From assembly GCA_945876035.1 (NCBI GenBank), contig CAMCMU010000007.1, positions 60,293 to 124,292 of the forward strand: DNA of 64,000 nucleotides. Reading direction: 5' to 3'. Below the pieces are notes generated by a model that was given only the letters and a program-made list of their open reading frames with translations, searched no databases and had not been told where the DNA came from. Positions 9,601-19,126 of this stretch are shown here, one piece after another. The stretch is from Schlesneria paludicola DSM 18645 (GTDB taxonomy: Bacteria; Planctomycetota; Planctomycetia; Planctomycetales; Planctomycetaceae). The position numbers and the translations under genes were made by a program. Each line of letters starts with the position of its first letter. Position 1 is the first letter of the stretch.

Positions 9601-10231
9601 GACTCCGCTCCTCGCTGGGTTTGAACGCCGCGTGACGAGGATCTTTTATTGAACGAGACAAATAGGATTTCGACGGACCGTCGGTCGGAAGAGAGGATGG
9701 GCGAGTCGTGGCCGTATATTGCGAGTCACTCTGGTTCACGCAGATTTTTGTCAGGCGGTCTACTTCGTGGGGATCGTCAATCTCAGACAAAGTGCGGACG
9801 CCTTCTGACGAGATGCCCAAAACCAACACACGACCGCCACAACGCACGAGATGAACGAAAACCTTAGGTTCAATCATCCGGCGGCCGAGCAATTCGAACG
9901 CCTCAATCGGTAAGCCTCGCGGTGCGCCGAAATAGGGCTTAAGCCAACGGCCTGCGAGCGACAACGTGCCAAGAATGGCGCCGAGAGCAAGGACCGTCGC
10001 CCATAGCCCTCCACCGTTCGAAACCGACTTTGTGCGACTGGCCGCCAATCCATTTTCGCCGTTTACTCGCGTTGGTAATGGCAGACGAGCGTCGTCGCTA
10101 CGCGAGGTACTTCGCTCACGTTCGCCGTCAGCAAAAGCAATCGACTCTGGCCGAAGTGACATCGCGCACATCAGCAGACACCGCAACAAGATGCGCTGTG
10201 TCGAGGAAAATCTGTCCGTGCAAAGGCTCAT
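9593..10231 (-). CDS. fliO: Flagellar protein FliO
   Basis: 212 aa. FliO helps assemble or stabilise the FliP ring. The N-terminus holds a signal-like hydrophobic stretch (about 12-33), followed by a charged low-complexity region, one transmembrane helix ([19 protein letters not shown]) and the cytoplasmic FliO domain marked by LELLGRR-like [20 protein letters not shown] and [17 protein letters not shown]. The identity is backed by position, directly before fliP with an 8-bp overlap. First gene of the export operon; no fliM or fliN lies upstream within the window. Confidence 0.85.
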   Translation of the reverse strand: MSLCTDRFSSTQRILLRCLLMCAMSLRPESIAFADGERERSTSRSDDARLPLPTRVNGENGLAASRTKSVSNGGGLWATVLALGAILGTLSLAGRWLKPYFGAPRGLPIEAFELLGRRMIEPKVFVHLVRCGGRVLVLGISSEGVRTLSEIDDPHEVDRLTKICVNQSDSQYTATTRPSSLPTDGPSKSYLSRSIKDPRHAAFKPSEERSHG

Positions 10232-11392
10232 GAAAATTAGTCCGCTATTCCATTAGTCCATCGGCAGAATCTGCCACCGGGCGGAGCGGTGAGATACCTT
10301 GACAGCTGAAATCAAGCAAGATCAGGTTTGAAAACCTCGAATCGAATTTCCATGTGTCACTTCACTTAACGCCATGTTGAACGATTGAATTCCGTGGTTC
10401 TACGGAAAGGTGAATGAGGCTGAAGGATTTTAGAGTCCGACTTTAGAAGTCCCACTTTGCAGGGACGTGGCTTCACAACGACGGGAGCAAGGCCACAACA
10501 CTCTCGGATCCTGCTCGCTGAAAACGATCAGTTCGTTGTTCAGCCTCTCGGAGGGATCGCAAGATCGTTGAGTCCAGATCTGCAGCGTTTGTTATTGGGC
10601 TGTTCTTCACAATTGTGACCGCAGTCTCGCCAAAAAGGGGATTTCATCGGTACTCTTTTTGGGGGTGAAGATCCACTATTCACACTCTTACCGTTTTGTG
10701 ATTCATAATTGTGGGTGGATTTCGTCTCCATTCGAACAGGGAGCGAAGCCCTCAAAACCGTCATCGGTTCGGCCCTTTGTTTCTCAATCGTTGTAACACA
10801 ATTATTCCTCGATCGTGCTTATCTTTTCACCGTAGTGGCACTGATTCAGTCGATTTCGATAGAAACTGCTCAGTGTCCATTTTCGATTAGCCGATAGGCG
10901 GCCTGACATGACAGCCAACAGTGAGATCTGTGACCATCCGAGTCATCGGATCCATACATCTCCACACCTCGGGAGTTGCTGCCAGAGGATTTCTGGAATC
11001 GCCGGCAGGACAAGGTGTAACGATAAGAACCGGCCGTTTCGGCCGGTTGTAGAGTCTGAGACCGAGGACTCAGAAAAACACACAGCGCAGCGCGGTAACG
11101 TGACGATAACTCGTCGAACTTGTGCAGTAGATTTGCAGTGCGAATCAAACGACCAGCACCCTCAACGCCTCGGGGATACAAAAACAAAACGTTTGACAGG
11201 AATCCAAAAATCCTTCGAAGGTTTTTGTTGCTGGATGGTTTCTTCGCGGTTTAGAATCCATGACCATTAGAGTGGCCTGACTGATGAGCGGGTTCTGTTC
11301 ATCCGGAGGAAGTCTCATCCACTTTTAACCTGCCGAAAAAACGTTTTTGGTTGTGCGATAAAGTTGAAATTTTTTAGTGAAAGGTACGTCCG
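10232..11392. other. Long divergent intergenic region
   Basis: About 1.16 kb between the flagellar operon (minus) and the glycine-rich secreted protein (plus). It must hold both promoters. Seen: a small TTCCGT/ACGGAA inverted repeat near 10390, a strong hairpin at 11028-11048 (listed separately), and the palindrome CCTTCGAAGG at 11212-11221 flanked by A- and T-runs. No open frame here has family features. Confidence 0.5.
11028..11048. repeat. Perfect 9-bp inverted repeat (hairpin)
   Basis: AACCGGCCG at 11028-11036 and CGGCCGGTT at 11040-11048 with a TTT loop. No T-run on either side, so a protein-binding site or RNA hairpin is as likely as a terminator. Confidence 0.5.
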
Positions 11393-12193
11393 ATGGTCCG
11401 TCGTTCGTCCGCCGTGTTTCTTGCGTTGTTTCTGGCATCGATTGCGTTCGTTGGAATTGGCTCGCAATTTCAAAATCTGTCCGCCGCGAACAACAAGGCT
11501 CCCCACAAAAAACCGATAAAGAATCCAAAGTTCAACCCATTGGGTGAGGAGGTTGAATTGTTTGCGGGCATCGAATCTGGCCAGATTGAAGTGACGCTCA
11601 TCCCGAAAAACGCACTGAGTGGTAACGTTCTCATCGAAAACAAAACAGACAAACCCCTCAACGTCAAGACACCCGCCGCGGTCATCGGTGTACCGATGCA
11701 CTATCAGTTCGGCGGCGGCGGTGGCGGGTTTGGTGGCGGTGGTGGCGGGTTTGGTGGTGCTGAGGGCGGTGGTCGTTATTCCGTTCCGGCAGAACGCGTG
11801 GTTTCAATTCCGTTCAATTCGGTCTGCCTCGAGCACGGTAAGGCCGAGCCAAATTCCAGCAGTCGCTATCGCTTAGTCCCTGTAACCATGTTATCGCAAA
11901 GTCCCGTGCTTTATGAATTGTTGGCAGCCGTCGGGACTGGAAACGTCGATTCGCAGGCGGCTCAAGCAGCTGCGTGGCACCTGACGGATAAGATGTCATT
12001 TCAACAACTCGCGGCAAAACCATTGGTCCGACTTGGTCAATCTCCAACTCCGTACTTTTCACGGGACCAGTTGGCAGACGCTCAACAATTATTAGGCATG
12101 GCGACCGGTAGAGCGGCAGAACGAGCAATCAGTAAAAAGGCGGAACCAGAAAACGAAACGTCGACGAATAGGCCTGTGTCGAGGACAAAATAA
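11393..12193 (+). CDS. Hypothetical secreted protein with glycine-rich linker
   Basis: 266 aa; ribosome-binding site gaaagg 8 nt before ATG. Signal peptide at residues 1-32 (FLALFLASIAFVGIGS core, cleavage near SAA). Residues 50-103 form a small beta-type domain (VELFAGIESGQIEVTLIPKN). A poly-glycine/phenylalanine linker (two GGGGGGFGG-type units) spans about 107-128. A second domain at 133-235 contains one Cys and the segment AAQAAAWHLTDKMSFQQLA. The tail is charged. The layout resembles planctomycetal secreted proteins of unknown role; the exact family is not recognised. Convergent with the OPT fusion gene, 29 bp apart. Confidence 0.75.
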   Translation: MVRRSSAVFLALFLASIAFVGIGSQFQNLSAANNKAPHKKPIKNPKFNPLGEEVELFAGIESGQIEVTLIPKNALSGNVLIENKTDKPLNVKTPAAVIGVPMHYQFGGGGGGFGGGGGGFGGAEGGGRYSVPAERVVSIPFNSVCLEHGKAEPNSSSRYRLVPVTMLSQSPVLYELLAAVGTGNVDSQAAQAAAWHLTDKMSFQQLAAKPLVRLGQSPTPYFSRDQLADAQQLLGMATGRAAERAISKKAEPENETSTNRPVSRTK

Positions 12194-12222
12194 TTTCCTC
12201 GTCCGTCATCTGGAAACAGGAT

Positions 12223-15009
12223 TCACAAATGTTCGCCACGCCAAAACGACTTCAAAAATGGCCAGAGCATGACGTCCCAGAGCATAATCGTGACTGCCAT
12301 CAGTGATTCACCAGCGATCAGGCCAGAGGAAACAGCGACGGTATAATTCTCGTCAGTTTTTGGAGCCGTCTTCGCCAAAATCCATGCGACCAATGCTCCA
12401 AAGAACATGGCTATTGAATTAAATGCGGGAATGACTCCCGCGATCCCGAGGCCGGTCGCTGAGGGGATCCAGTGGCGATGCTTTTTTGGGATGAATTCCT
12501 CCAATAGTGCGAGCACAATGCCGATCGCGACGCCGATCAACATTGCTGTGAGTGCTCCCTTGGGCAACTTGTCGATACCGCCTCCGAGCATTTCGGCCAC
12601 ACCCTGCCACACCTTGGCTGATGGCGCGGGGAGTTTCTCGGTGCCGAGATCCTCGGGCTTCACGATCAGGCAATAGACCGGCACGCAAACAAGAGTCCCA
12701 GCCAGAACGCCAAACAGTTGCGACAGTGTCTGTTTCCGCGGATTGCCTCCGAGTAAGTATCCCGACTTCAAGTCAGTCAGCAGATCGGCTGAGTGCGACG
12801 CAGCACCAGCAGTAATCGATGCGGTCATCAGATTCGTTGTAATGAATTGATCTGCGATGGCTCGGGGGGTGATGACGGCGTACAGCAATTGAGTGATCTT
12901 TCCCATCGCACCGATGGGCGTGATATCTGTCTCACCGGTGGCTCGTGCGGCGACGATCGATAGTAGAAACGTAACAAGGACCGCAATGACCCCCATCCAC
13001 CAGTGGATGCCGAACAGCATCTCACCGAGAATTACGCAGGCCGTTCCCGAAACAAGTGTTCCGATCAAGAACCACGAACCGGGAACTTCCACTCGATCCA
13101 ACGGGTCCGCGAGAGATCCCGCGGACTTCCCGAAGATACGACTCAGCCCGCCAAAAGCCTTCAACACTGTTCGCCATCGAAAAGCGAATGAGAGCAACCC
13201 TGATGCAACCATCATTCCAGTTGCGGGCCACAGCGTCCACGAAACAATCCCCTTATAGCCCGGTTTGACGATCTCCTGCTCGAGCAGAAAGTAGCCGATC
13301 ACTGCAAAGTAGATGAACGCGCCGACCAGCAGCGAAATACCGACTCGAATCCCCATGATCGCTCCCGCCGCCAGCATGATCAGCGAACCTTCCATGCCGA
13401 TCGTGTACCGGGAGAGCAGGTTTTGCCCCACCGCTCCCGGGAACAAAGGGAATGCGCTGGGGAAAGCAGCGACCTCACCGAACGTCTTCAGTGAGTCCAT
13501 TTTCAACCGACCAGACAACCATCCGAACAGCGAAGCGAAGCCATCTCGCCAAAATGCCAAGAAGGCTCCCGCCAACCCTGATACGAATAAGGCTCTGGCC
13601 TTGCCAAGCGCCTCCGCCCCCGACGAATGCATCGATCTCAAGGTCTCGGCCGTTGCGATGCCTGAAGGAAATGGTAGACCTTCTTCGTTGATGAGTTGAC
13701 GTTTGAGTGGAATCGCCATGAATACGCCCAGCAGCGACACGGCACACAACCACGACATCATCTCCCACCAAGCCAACTGGCGACCCGTGACGAGATAGAG
13801 AGCAGGAATTGCCGAAACCAATCCGGCCGAGGCCATGTAACCGGCAGCGCTGGCAGCGCTCGACATCGTATAATTTTCGAGGATCGTAAACGGGTCCTTA
13901 CGATACGCCGGAATGATCTTTTCAAGAATATTGAAGACCGCATACGCGATGATGCACGCCGTGATCGTAACGCCCAATCCCCATCCAGTCTTCAAACCGA
14001 CGTACAGATTGGAGATCGACATCACTCCGCCGATCAGCATTCCTGTGACCACCGAACGCACCGTCAACTGCTTTGCGTCATCCCCTTGATAAACCGTCGC
14101 CAGCCATTCCTCCGGAGTATACTTGTGGTTCCTCGGCAAATTGTGGGATTCGATCACGTCCGGGGCTTGAGCTTTGATTTCACCTGTATGAGCAACCGGC
14201 GGTGCGGGCAAGTCGAACGGTATCAGTGGTTCATGGATGGGAACACCACCGGTGGTCGGAAGCGTCAACGCGTGTCCAAAAGCACGCAGCGAACGAAACT
14301 GCTTCGAACCTTGTCCCGTCAGTCCCCGCTGGAGGGCCTGAGCCAGTCGGCGGGGAACCTGACTGCGAATTTGATCCAGCGGACGACAACCCGGTTTCGG
14401 TCGTGTCCCCGCCAACAACTCGTACAGCAGTGCCGCCAATTGGTACTGGCTGTCCTGAGTGTCCGGTTCGATCAGCGACAGTTCGGACAAACAGACGCGA
14501 TCGTCTGTACGCAACAGCACGGTGTCGATGTCGAGACGCAGGGGAGTGGCTGGTTTTTCGAGGGGCTCTAAGATCTCGATCAGTTGTTCGCCCAAATGCC
14601 GCACCTCTTCCACAGAGAACCGGTGCTCCGTCGTCGCCCGGCGAACCAAGTCCGCCCGTAACGTCGTGTCGTCGAACAGTTCTACCGTGTAGAAGCTACC
14701 ACGCGCGGTTTGCTGCACATCATCGATCGAGATCAGGCCGGTCGGGACGACCATTCCCGAAATCCGTTTGATCGCTGCCGCTCGTTCAGGGGGAAACATC
14801 ACTAGTCGCACGTTGCGTGCGGCCACGCGGTCGTACGCCAAAAAGATGCCCGACTGCAACTCCCGCAGCAGTTCGTACCGATCCGCCATCAGATCGCCCA
14901 GAACGAGAGCACGCACCGCCTCCGAAGACAAAAGAACACCGGCGGCCGGAATCGGCAAATGCGACGACGACCCGTCAGAGGCGGCATCAAAGTCGAGCGG
15001 GCGAGACAC
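12223..15009 (-). CDS. Pseudokinase-OPT family transporter fusion
   Basis: 928 aa. Residues ~40-250 have a Ser/Thr protein kinase fold trace (DRYELLRELQSGIFLAYD; LYELLAGTRPKPG; LAQALQRGLT) but no catalytic residues: the beta-3 Lys is lost (NVRLVMFPP), HRDxKxxN is replaced by LRLDIDTVLL, and DFG by ELS. Residues ~300-925 form an oligopeptide-transporter (OPT/YSL) membrane domain with about 14 hydrophobic segments, beginning LTVRSVVTGMLIGGVMSISN and containing NLYVGLKTGWG. OPT proteins move peptides or metal chelates by proton coupling. The frame is continuous with no internal ribosome-binding site noticed at the OPT start, so a true fusion is likely. It stands alone in its transcription unit. 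Confidence 0.9.
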   Translation of the reverse strand: MSRPLDFDAASDGSSSHLPIPAAGVLLSSEAVRALVLGDLMADRYELLRELQSGIFLAYDRVAARNVRLVMFPPERAAAIKRISGMVVPTGLISIDDVQQTARGSFYTVELFDDTTLRADLVRRATTEHRFSVEEVRHLGEQLIEILEPLEKPATPLRLDIDTVLLRTDDRVCLSELSLIEPDTQDSQYQLAALLYELLAGTRPKPGCRPLDQIRSQVPRRLAQALQRGLTGQGSKQFRSLRAFGHALTLPTTGGVPIHEPLIPFDLPAPPVAHTGEIKAQAPDVIESHNLPRNHKYTPEEWLATVYQGDDAKQLTVRSVVTGMLIGGVMSISNLYVGLKTGWGLGVTITACIIAYAVFNILEKIIPAYRKDPFTILENYTMSSAASAAGYMASAGLVSAIPALYLVTGRQLAWWEMMSWLCAVSLLGVFMAIPLKRQLINEEGLPFPSGIATAETLRSMHSSGAEALGKARALFVSGLAGAFLAFWRDGFASLFGWLSGRLKMDSLKTFGEVAAFPSAFPLFPGAVGQNLLSRYTIGMEGSLIMLAAGAIMGIRVGISLLVGAFIYFAVIGYFLLEQEIVKPGYKGIVSWTLWPATGMMVASGLLSFAFRWRTVLKAFGGLSRIFGKSAGSLADPLDRVEVPGSWFLIGTLVSGTACVILGEMLFGIHWWMGVIAVLVTFLLSIVAARATGETDITPIGAMGKITQLLYAVITPRAIADQFITTNLMTASITAGAASHSADLLTDLKSGYLLGGNPRKQTLSQLFGVLAGTLVCVPVYCLIVKPEDLGTEKLPAPSAKVWQGVAEMLGGGIDKLPKGALTAMLIGVAIGIVLALLEEFIPKKHRHWIPSATGLGIAGVIPAFNSIAMFFGALVAWILAKTAPKTDENYTVAVSSGLIAGESLMAVTIMLWDVMLWPFLKSFWRGEHL

Positions 15010-15747
15010 GAGTCAAACTCCAAAACTCAGTTGCGGATTCGAAATACCCTTGCCGATGCCATATTTTGGGAAAATTATAGCACGGCGCATGTCCAAATCG
15101 CCATCACAACGGAGCACGACCACGTTCCTGCGGACTGAAGTCCTTGCGAAATGGACTGCGGCGATTCCGAGGCACAGGTTTCAAACTGTGCTGATCACGC
15201 CGCAATCATTGAATCTTCCATCGCTCATGGATGATCCAACAACCGTCTCGCACCGGCAGAAATCCCCAATAAAATTTCGGGGTGTACTGAGGGGGATGCC
15301 CCCCCTGTACACCCCAATCAGAGGACAGAGGATCAGAGATCGAAAAAGGAACGAGTCGACACAACTCACTCCGAAATACGAACCACACGAAAACCGTCTC
15401 TGCTGAAACGGGACGCCGGGGGGCCTCCATCACGATTGGCGGCAGGACAGAGTCGGTTTGCATGGTAGTCACCATTCGGACTTTCGCCTTTATTTTTCAA
15501 TAAATTCTGATACTTTCCAACGTAACACCACGGCCTCGAGATTGTCGCCGTACCCTTAAAAACAATTCCTCGTGGATCCACTCTCAAGTCTCGAACTCTC
15601 TTGTCTTGGTCTGTCGGTACGCATTGAATACGTTCCGTGCATTCGGAGTTGAATCCGTCTCCTGGAAAGCAATTGCCCCAAAACCGGACCCTCTGTCCAA
15701 TACCTCTGCGAGCGACATCGGACGATGCGAAAACGTGCCGACGGTCT
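15010..15747. other. Upstream region of the OPT fusion, non-coding
   Basis: No gene supported. It holds the long GC-rich hairpin at 15279-15315 and otherwise sequence that looks like decayed DNA next to the IS91-like fragments. Confidence 0.45.
15279..15315. repeat. Long bulged GC-rich hairpin
   Basis: Outer arms GGGGTGTAC (15279-15287) and GTACACCCC (15307-15315); inner arms AGGGGG (15290-15295) and CCCCCT (15301-15306); a 2-nt bulge (TG) and a 5-nt loop. Fifteen pairs in all. It could be a REP-type element or a 5' UTR structure of the OPT gene, which starts 270 bp away on the minus strand. Confidence 0.6.
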
Positions 15748-15786
15748 GACTGCGATTTCATCGCAGCAGTCACGCAGCACATTCCT
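15748..15786 (+). pseudogene. IS91-like transposase fragment, plus-strand copy
   Basis: Short remnant reading DCDFIAAVTQHIP on the plus strand. It matches the fragment on the minus strand at 15785-15950. As DNA, 15751-15785 is an inverted copy of 15913-15947 with 32 of 35 bases identical. Confidence 0.5.
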
Positions 15787-15950
15787 GGCGCACTATTGTC
15801 GTCGACTTGTTCGCGTCTTTCTGCTCTGACTCCTCCCATGCGATTCCTGCGATGGCCGTGCATCTTGTTGGAGTACCAAACGTAGTAACGCACCATCTGG
15901 AAACGCTTGTCCGGAATGTGCTGCGTGATCGCTGCGATGAAATCACACGC
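15785..15950 (-). pseudogene. IS91-like (Y2) transposase fragment, minus-strand copy
   Basis: The minus strand reads CDFIAAITQHIPDKRFQMVR followed by YYVWYSNKMHGHRRN, which resembles the stretch of IS91/IS801-type transposases (Y2_Tnp family) near HIPD..LVRYYGWYSN. Only about 35-55 codons remain, and no catalytic Tyr pair or HUH motif is present, so this is a dead fragment. It faces a shorter inverted copy. Confidence 0.55.
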
Positions 15951-16030
15951 CGTGAACAATTGAGAGTTGCGATTTTGATCTCGACGCTGTCTGCCAGGAT
16001 AGCGCCCGCAACATGCGAACTTCTGTGTAT

Positions 16031-16431
16031 TCAGCTCCTCATGTTCTCCCCGGCGATGTAGGCTCGCCAGCCACCATACGAGGTGATTTCGCGATGCTCA
16101 TCGACCAGTGCTGGCTCGCCGAGCACACCCAGCACGGTGCTCCCGTCCTCGAGATTGACCTTGCCGATGCTCAGCCCTATCGGCTCGTTGAGCCGAATCC
16201 CCGCGAGCCCCGCCGCAGGCACCGACCAGACTTCGAACGCGATCTTACACCATTGCCGTCGGTCACGCGGACCATGGCGGGATGCTCGTCGTTGATGCTC
16301 CACAGCCGATCGGTACGCTCGGTATTCGCCTCCCGCAGGAAGGTCGCCTTCGCAGCGAGCATCTGGGGATTGAGTTTGAGCACGCGCATCAACGTACCGT
16401 TGTCCGCGAGCAGGACTTCGCCATTGCCCAT
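16031..16431 (-). pseudogene. Frameshifted allophanate hydrolase C-terminal-like gene
   Basis: Two minus-strand frames join into one protein. The first reads NGTLMRVLKLNPQMLAAKAT then FLREANTERTDRLWSINDEH and PAMVRVTDGNG (to about 16247). The second reads IAFEVWSVPAAGLAGIRL, then EPIGLSIGKVNLEDG, VLGVLGEPALV and REITSYGGWRAYIA, ending at 16031. This is the gamma-glutamylcyclotransferase-like fold found at the C-terminus of allophanate hydrolase (AtzF) and as stand-alone proteins. One base appears to be missing around 16243-16250. Conservation of the rest suggests recent inactivation or a sequencing slip. Confidence 0.65.
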
Positions 16432-16623
16432 CGAGCGTCTCCCGGAAATTTGAGCGTCTCGCCGATTGACACCACCGCCTAGTTTAAACACTCCATCGGC
16501 GCGGTGATGATACTGATAGTAATTCGCTTTTGGAGTGTCGAGCGTCGCGGGTGCGCGCCCGACAAATCGACTGTACAGCCTTTTTTAAGATACAAAATTA
16601 TAAAACTCCTAAAGACTGAACGT

Positions 16624-16917
16624 TTAAGTGTCTGTTGCTGATTTGCGCAATTTTGTACGATTGGGCGAGCTTTGCCTTCGCTGCGTGGCAAGCTTGGCTC
16701 CATCTGTGGCAAGCACAAAGCCGCGTTGCAAAGTGGTGCCCTCGCCTTGCGCGATGATTGGAAATGCCTCTCCGTTTTGCGGAATGGCCACGCGCAAATC
16801 AAGTCGCTGCGCAATCGATAAGTGGAAATAATTTCCTAGCAGCTGTTGCGCGGGCTGACCATCCACCGTCAGCAACTCCGCACGAACTTTCCCATCATAT
16901 TCCAGCCGCGAAGATTG
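16624..16917 (-). pseudogene. Multicopper oxidase fragment
   Basis: About 98 codons open on the minus strand between stops. The translation contains RLEYDGKVRAELLTVDGQPA followed by NYFHLSIAQRLDLRVAIP and AFPIIAQGEGTTLQRGFVLA, typical of the middle cupredoxin domain of FtsP/CotA-like multicopper oxidases. The copper-ligand motifs of the first and last domains are missing, and both ends run into unrelated sequence. Confidence 0.5.
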
Positions 16918-16922
16918 CTAGG

Positions 16923-17208
16923 ATGAGCGAGCATGAAATATCAGCAAACACTTCAGTCAACCCCTCCGGTCTTGACCAGAAACTCGCCGCCATGATTAAG
17001 TTGGCGGATGATTGCTCTCAACTACGGAAGGTTTCCGACTCCCCCTTTGAGAACGCGGTGACCATCTTTATCAATCGCAGAAATTGCCGAAGCGACGCTT
17101 CTGGGAGAACTGTCCGAGATGTTGGCCTGTCTCTTGAAGGCAATGGGTGTGGGACTGGATCAACAGGCAATGAACGGGAGTCCGGTGGATCGGCAGTCTG
17201 CTAAATAA
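16923..17208 (+). pseudogene. Unknown gene remnant with frameshift
   Basis: From ATG 16923 the frame reads SGLDQKLAAMIKLADDCSQL and on to about 17065. A second frame then reads LSIAEIAEATLLGELSEMLA, CLLKAMGVGLDQQAMNG and ends PVDRQSAK at TAA 17206. Both halves look like real helical protein, so a frameshift near 17062-17075 is likely. Family not recognised. Confidence 0.4.
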
Positions 17209-17698
17209 ATGTACAAAATCTGGTTTTCCCGTATTCTGTCACCCGATCAGAAGCCCGACGCCGGTACCGGGCGCAGACACTGAACGCGGATGCCTTCAAT
17301 CGGCGAATAGGGCGGGTGCTTGAGCCCTAATCACGACCCAACTACGTCCCGCGTGCGCGGGACTACGAAGGGCTCTTGCTCTCAATGACGCCTAGGCCGC
17401 TTTGCGGAGGCACTTCGTAGAGGTAGCGCGGCCCGCTGGAGTCGGAAGGGGCTAGGAGCCAAGGGGGTTTGGTTAGGCGGGGATAGAAATCTTGCGAAGG
17501 AAGTCCATTGAGGGTCGCTTAAGGTGCAGGCAATCGCGTCACCAGCGGTAGTGCTTGCTGCCGGAGTTCTTCCGAATCTATTTGTTGTCAACAGTCATTT
17601 ACGGAGGCTCTTTTGGTGGGCCGTCGAGACGGTTCTGTGACAAAATTGCCAATCGGAGTCTGTCCACACGGAGCCTCACCTTCGACGGCCTGCCGACG
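17209..17698. other. Intergenic, nothing firm
   Basis: Contains a short palindrome around CCCGCGTGCGCGGG (about 17347-17360). Open frames here look random in composition. Confidence 0.4.
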
Positions 17699-18550
17699 TT
17701 ATGTGTCGTCTGCATCATCGACACGAGGGGCCGTGACATAAAACTCGCTTAGGTCCAGCGGGCCTTTCCGTTCGGACTCCAGCAACTGTAGTTTTTTCTC
17801 CACTCTTAGCAGTCGAAGTTCCAGCAACGGATGCAGCTTGAAGTCGCCTTCTTTTTGTCCGCGCGGCACAGATGGAAAGCCGAGTTGTCGTTGTAATGCG
17901 CCAAAAAGGTAGAGTGGATCCTTGCCGCGATTGGCCCGCGCGATGCGACCTTCCTGACGTCCAAACAGGATCGGTCGAGACGGTTCATAATTCAAATGCG
18001 TCGTTCTTCGACGCTCTTCAACAAACGATAAAGAACGATAGTAGATTAGATCCGCAAATTCGACGGTACCAAGTTGCTGACGCACGCCGAGGATCCAATC
18101 CCTCCAATCGACACTGTAAAGAGGATCTGCGGCGATCGCAGACATTCCCTCGTGATAACCGAGACGATTCCTGGCAACACACTCGAATTGGTAGACGAAC
18201 AGTCCGGCTGGAGATGCTGTTTCCGATCGATACTTCGCCTCCCGCTCCAAAATTTGGAGTGCCACTTTCTGATCAAACTTGGTCCGATCCTCTTCCGATT
18301 TTCGCATCACAAAAGATTGGAAGGGAGCAAAATAGTGTGGTAGCAGTGACATTCCTTCACAGAGACGTCCTTTTAACATCAGTTCACCACGTAACACATC
18401 AAGTGCCAGCGGCAATTTTGTGGTGGCAAGAATTTCCTCCCGAACGCTCGAAAGGATGTCCTGCGACGGCAGATCGTCGCCAAGCCGCTCGTGAAACGTA
18501 CGGAAGAAGTACGCCTGTTCAATGTATTCTTCGCGGTCGAGCGGGGGCAT
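17699..18550 (-). CDS. Conserved hypothetical protein downstream of ruvX
   Basis: 283 aa, soluble, mixed charged composition, no signal peptide or membrane segment. Start MPPLDREEYIEQAYFFRTF. The stretch EEYIEQAYFFRTFHERLGDD, a central region rich in aromatic residues (YFAPFQSFVMRK, YQFECVARNRLGYHEGMSAI) and a basic patch (FGRQEGRIARANRGKDPLYL) suggest a folded conserved protein. No family recognised. It lies 66 bp downstream of ruvX on the same strand and is probably co-transcribed. The long regular frame and protein-like composition support it being real. Confidence 0.78.
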   Translation of the reverse strand: MPPLDREEYIEQAYFFRTFHERLGDDLPSQDILSSVREEILATTKLPLALDVLRGELMLKGRLCEGMSLLPHYFAPFQSFVMRKSEEDRTKFDQKVALQILEREAKYRSETASPAGLFVYQFECVARNRLGYHEGMSAIAADPLYSVDWRDWILGVRQQLGTVEFADLIYYRSLSFVEERRRTTHLNYEPSRPILFGRQEGRIARANRGKDPLYLFGALQRQLGFPSVPRGQKEGDFKLHPLLELRLLRVEKKLQLLESERKGPLDLSEFYVTAPRVDDADDT

Positions 18551-18616
18551 TCAGTGACTCGCTGTTTCGGATCAAGTATCGGCGATGGCGGATCGCGAAA
18601 AAGACTGCAACACACC

Positions 18617-19126
18617 TCATGTTTCAAGTGGTTGCGGAACGAGTGTCCTGTCCGGTGCATCTAGAAACGATTGCAGAATAATCTGGGCTGCCAACCGGTC
18701 AAGCCGATCCTTAGCCTTCTCCGGCGATATTCCCTGCGACCAAAGGAGAACCTCTGCTTCGTTTGAAGAGTGCCGCTCATCCCAATAGGCGACCGGGATA
18801 TTTGTTTGTTTCGACAACCAATCTCCAAACTTTCTGACGAGGACCGATTGTTCCCCCTCGACTCCGTTGAGCCTTACCGGAAGCCCTACGACGAAACCCA
18901 CGCCTCGATACTCATCAATCAAATGACGCAGATGTTTGAGGTTTTGATCCGTTGAACGAACATTCCAAGTCTCGACGCCAACGGCCACGGTTTGATCGAA
19001 ATTGCAGACAGCGATCCCCATCCGCTTGGTTCCGTAATCCAAGCCGATCAAAGCGCCACGAAAGGGAAACCCGCTCTTTTTGACGGAGGCGGAGTTCGAC
19101 AAAGCGGTATTGGAGTCTTCAGACAT
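18617..19126 (-). CDS. ruvX: Putative Holliday junction resolvase / pre-16S rRNA nuclease YqgF
   Basis: 169 aa. RNase H-fold nuclease of the YqgF/RuvX family; in bacteria it acts in 16S rRNA 5'-end maturation and was proposed as an alternative resolvase. Seen: beta-1 motif LIGLDYGTKRMGIAVC with the catalytic Asp, FVVGLPVRLNGVEGEQS, the YWDERHSSNEAE segment with the conserved Glu, and the C-terminal DRLAAQIILQSFLD helix holding the last Asp. The first ~20 residues are a non-conserved extension. First gene of a two-gene unit with the hypothetical protein downstream. Confidence 0.9.
   Translation of the reverse strand: MSEDSNTALSNSASVKKSGFPFRGALIGLDYGTKRMGIAVCNFDQTVAVGVETWNVRSTDQNLKHLRHLIDEYRGVGFVVGLPVRLNGVEGEQSVLVRKFGDWLSKQTNIPVAYWDERHSSNEAEVLLWSQGISPEKAKDRLDRLAAQIILQSFLDAPDRTLVPQPLET

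Noticed and set aside
11190..11226. TTGACA-like box and CCTTCGAAGG palindrome as promoter/terminator
   Set aside because: No -10 at the right distance, and the stem is too short to call a terminator with confidence.
13696..14571. 291-codon plus-strand frame
   Set aside because: Entirely antisense to the OPT fusion gene; Arg/His/Gln-rich shadow translation.
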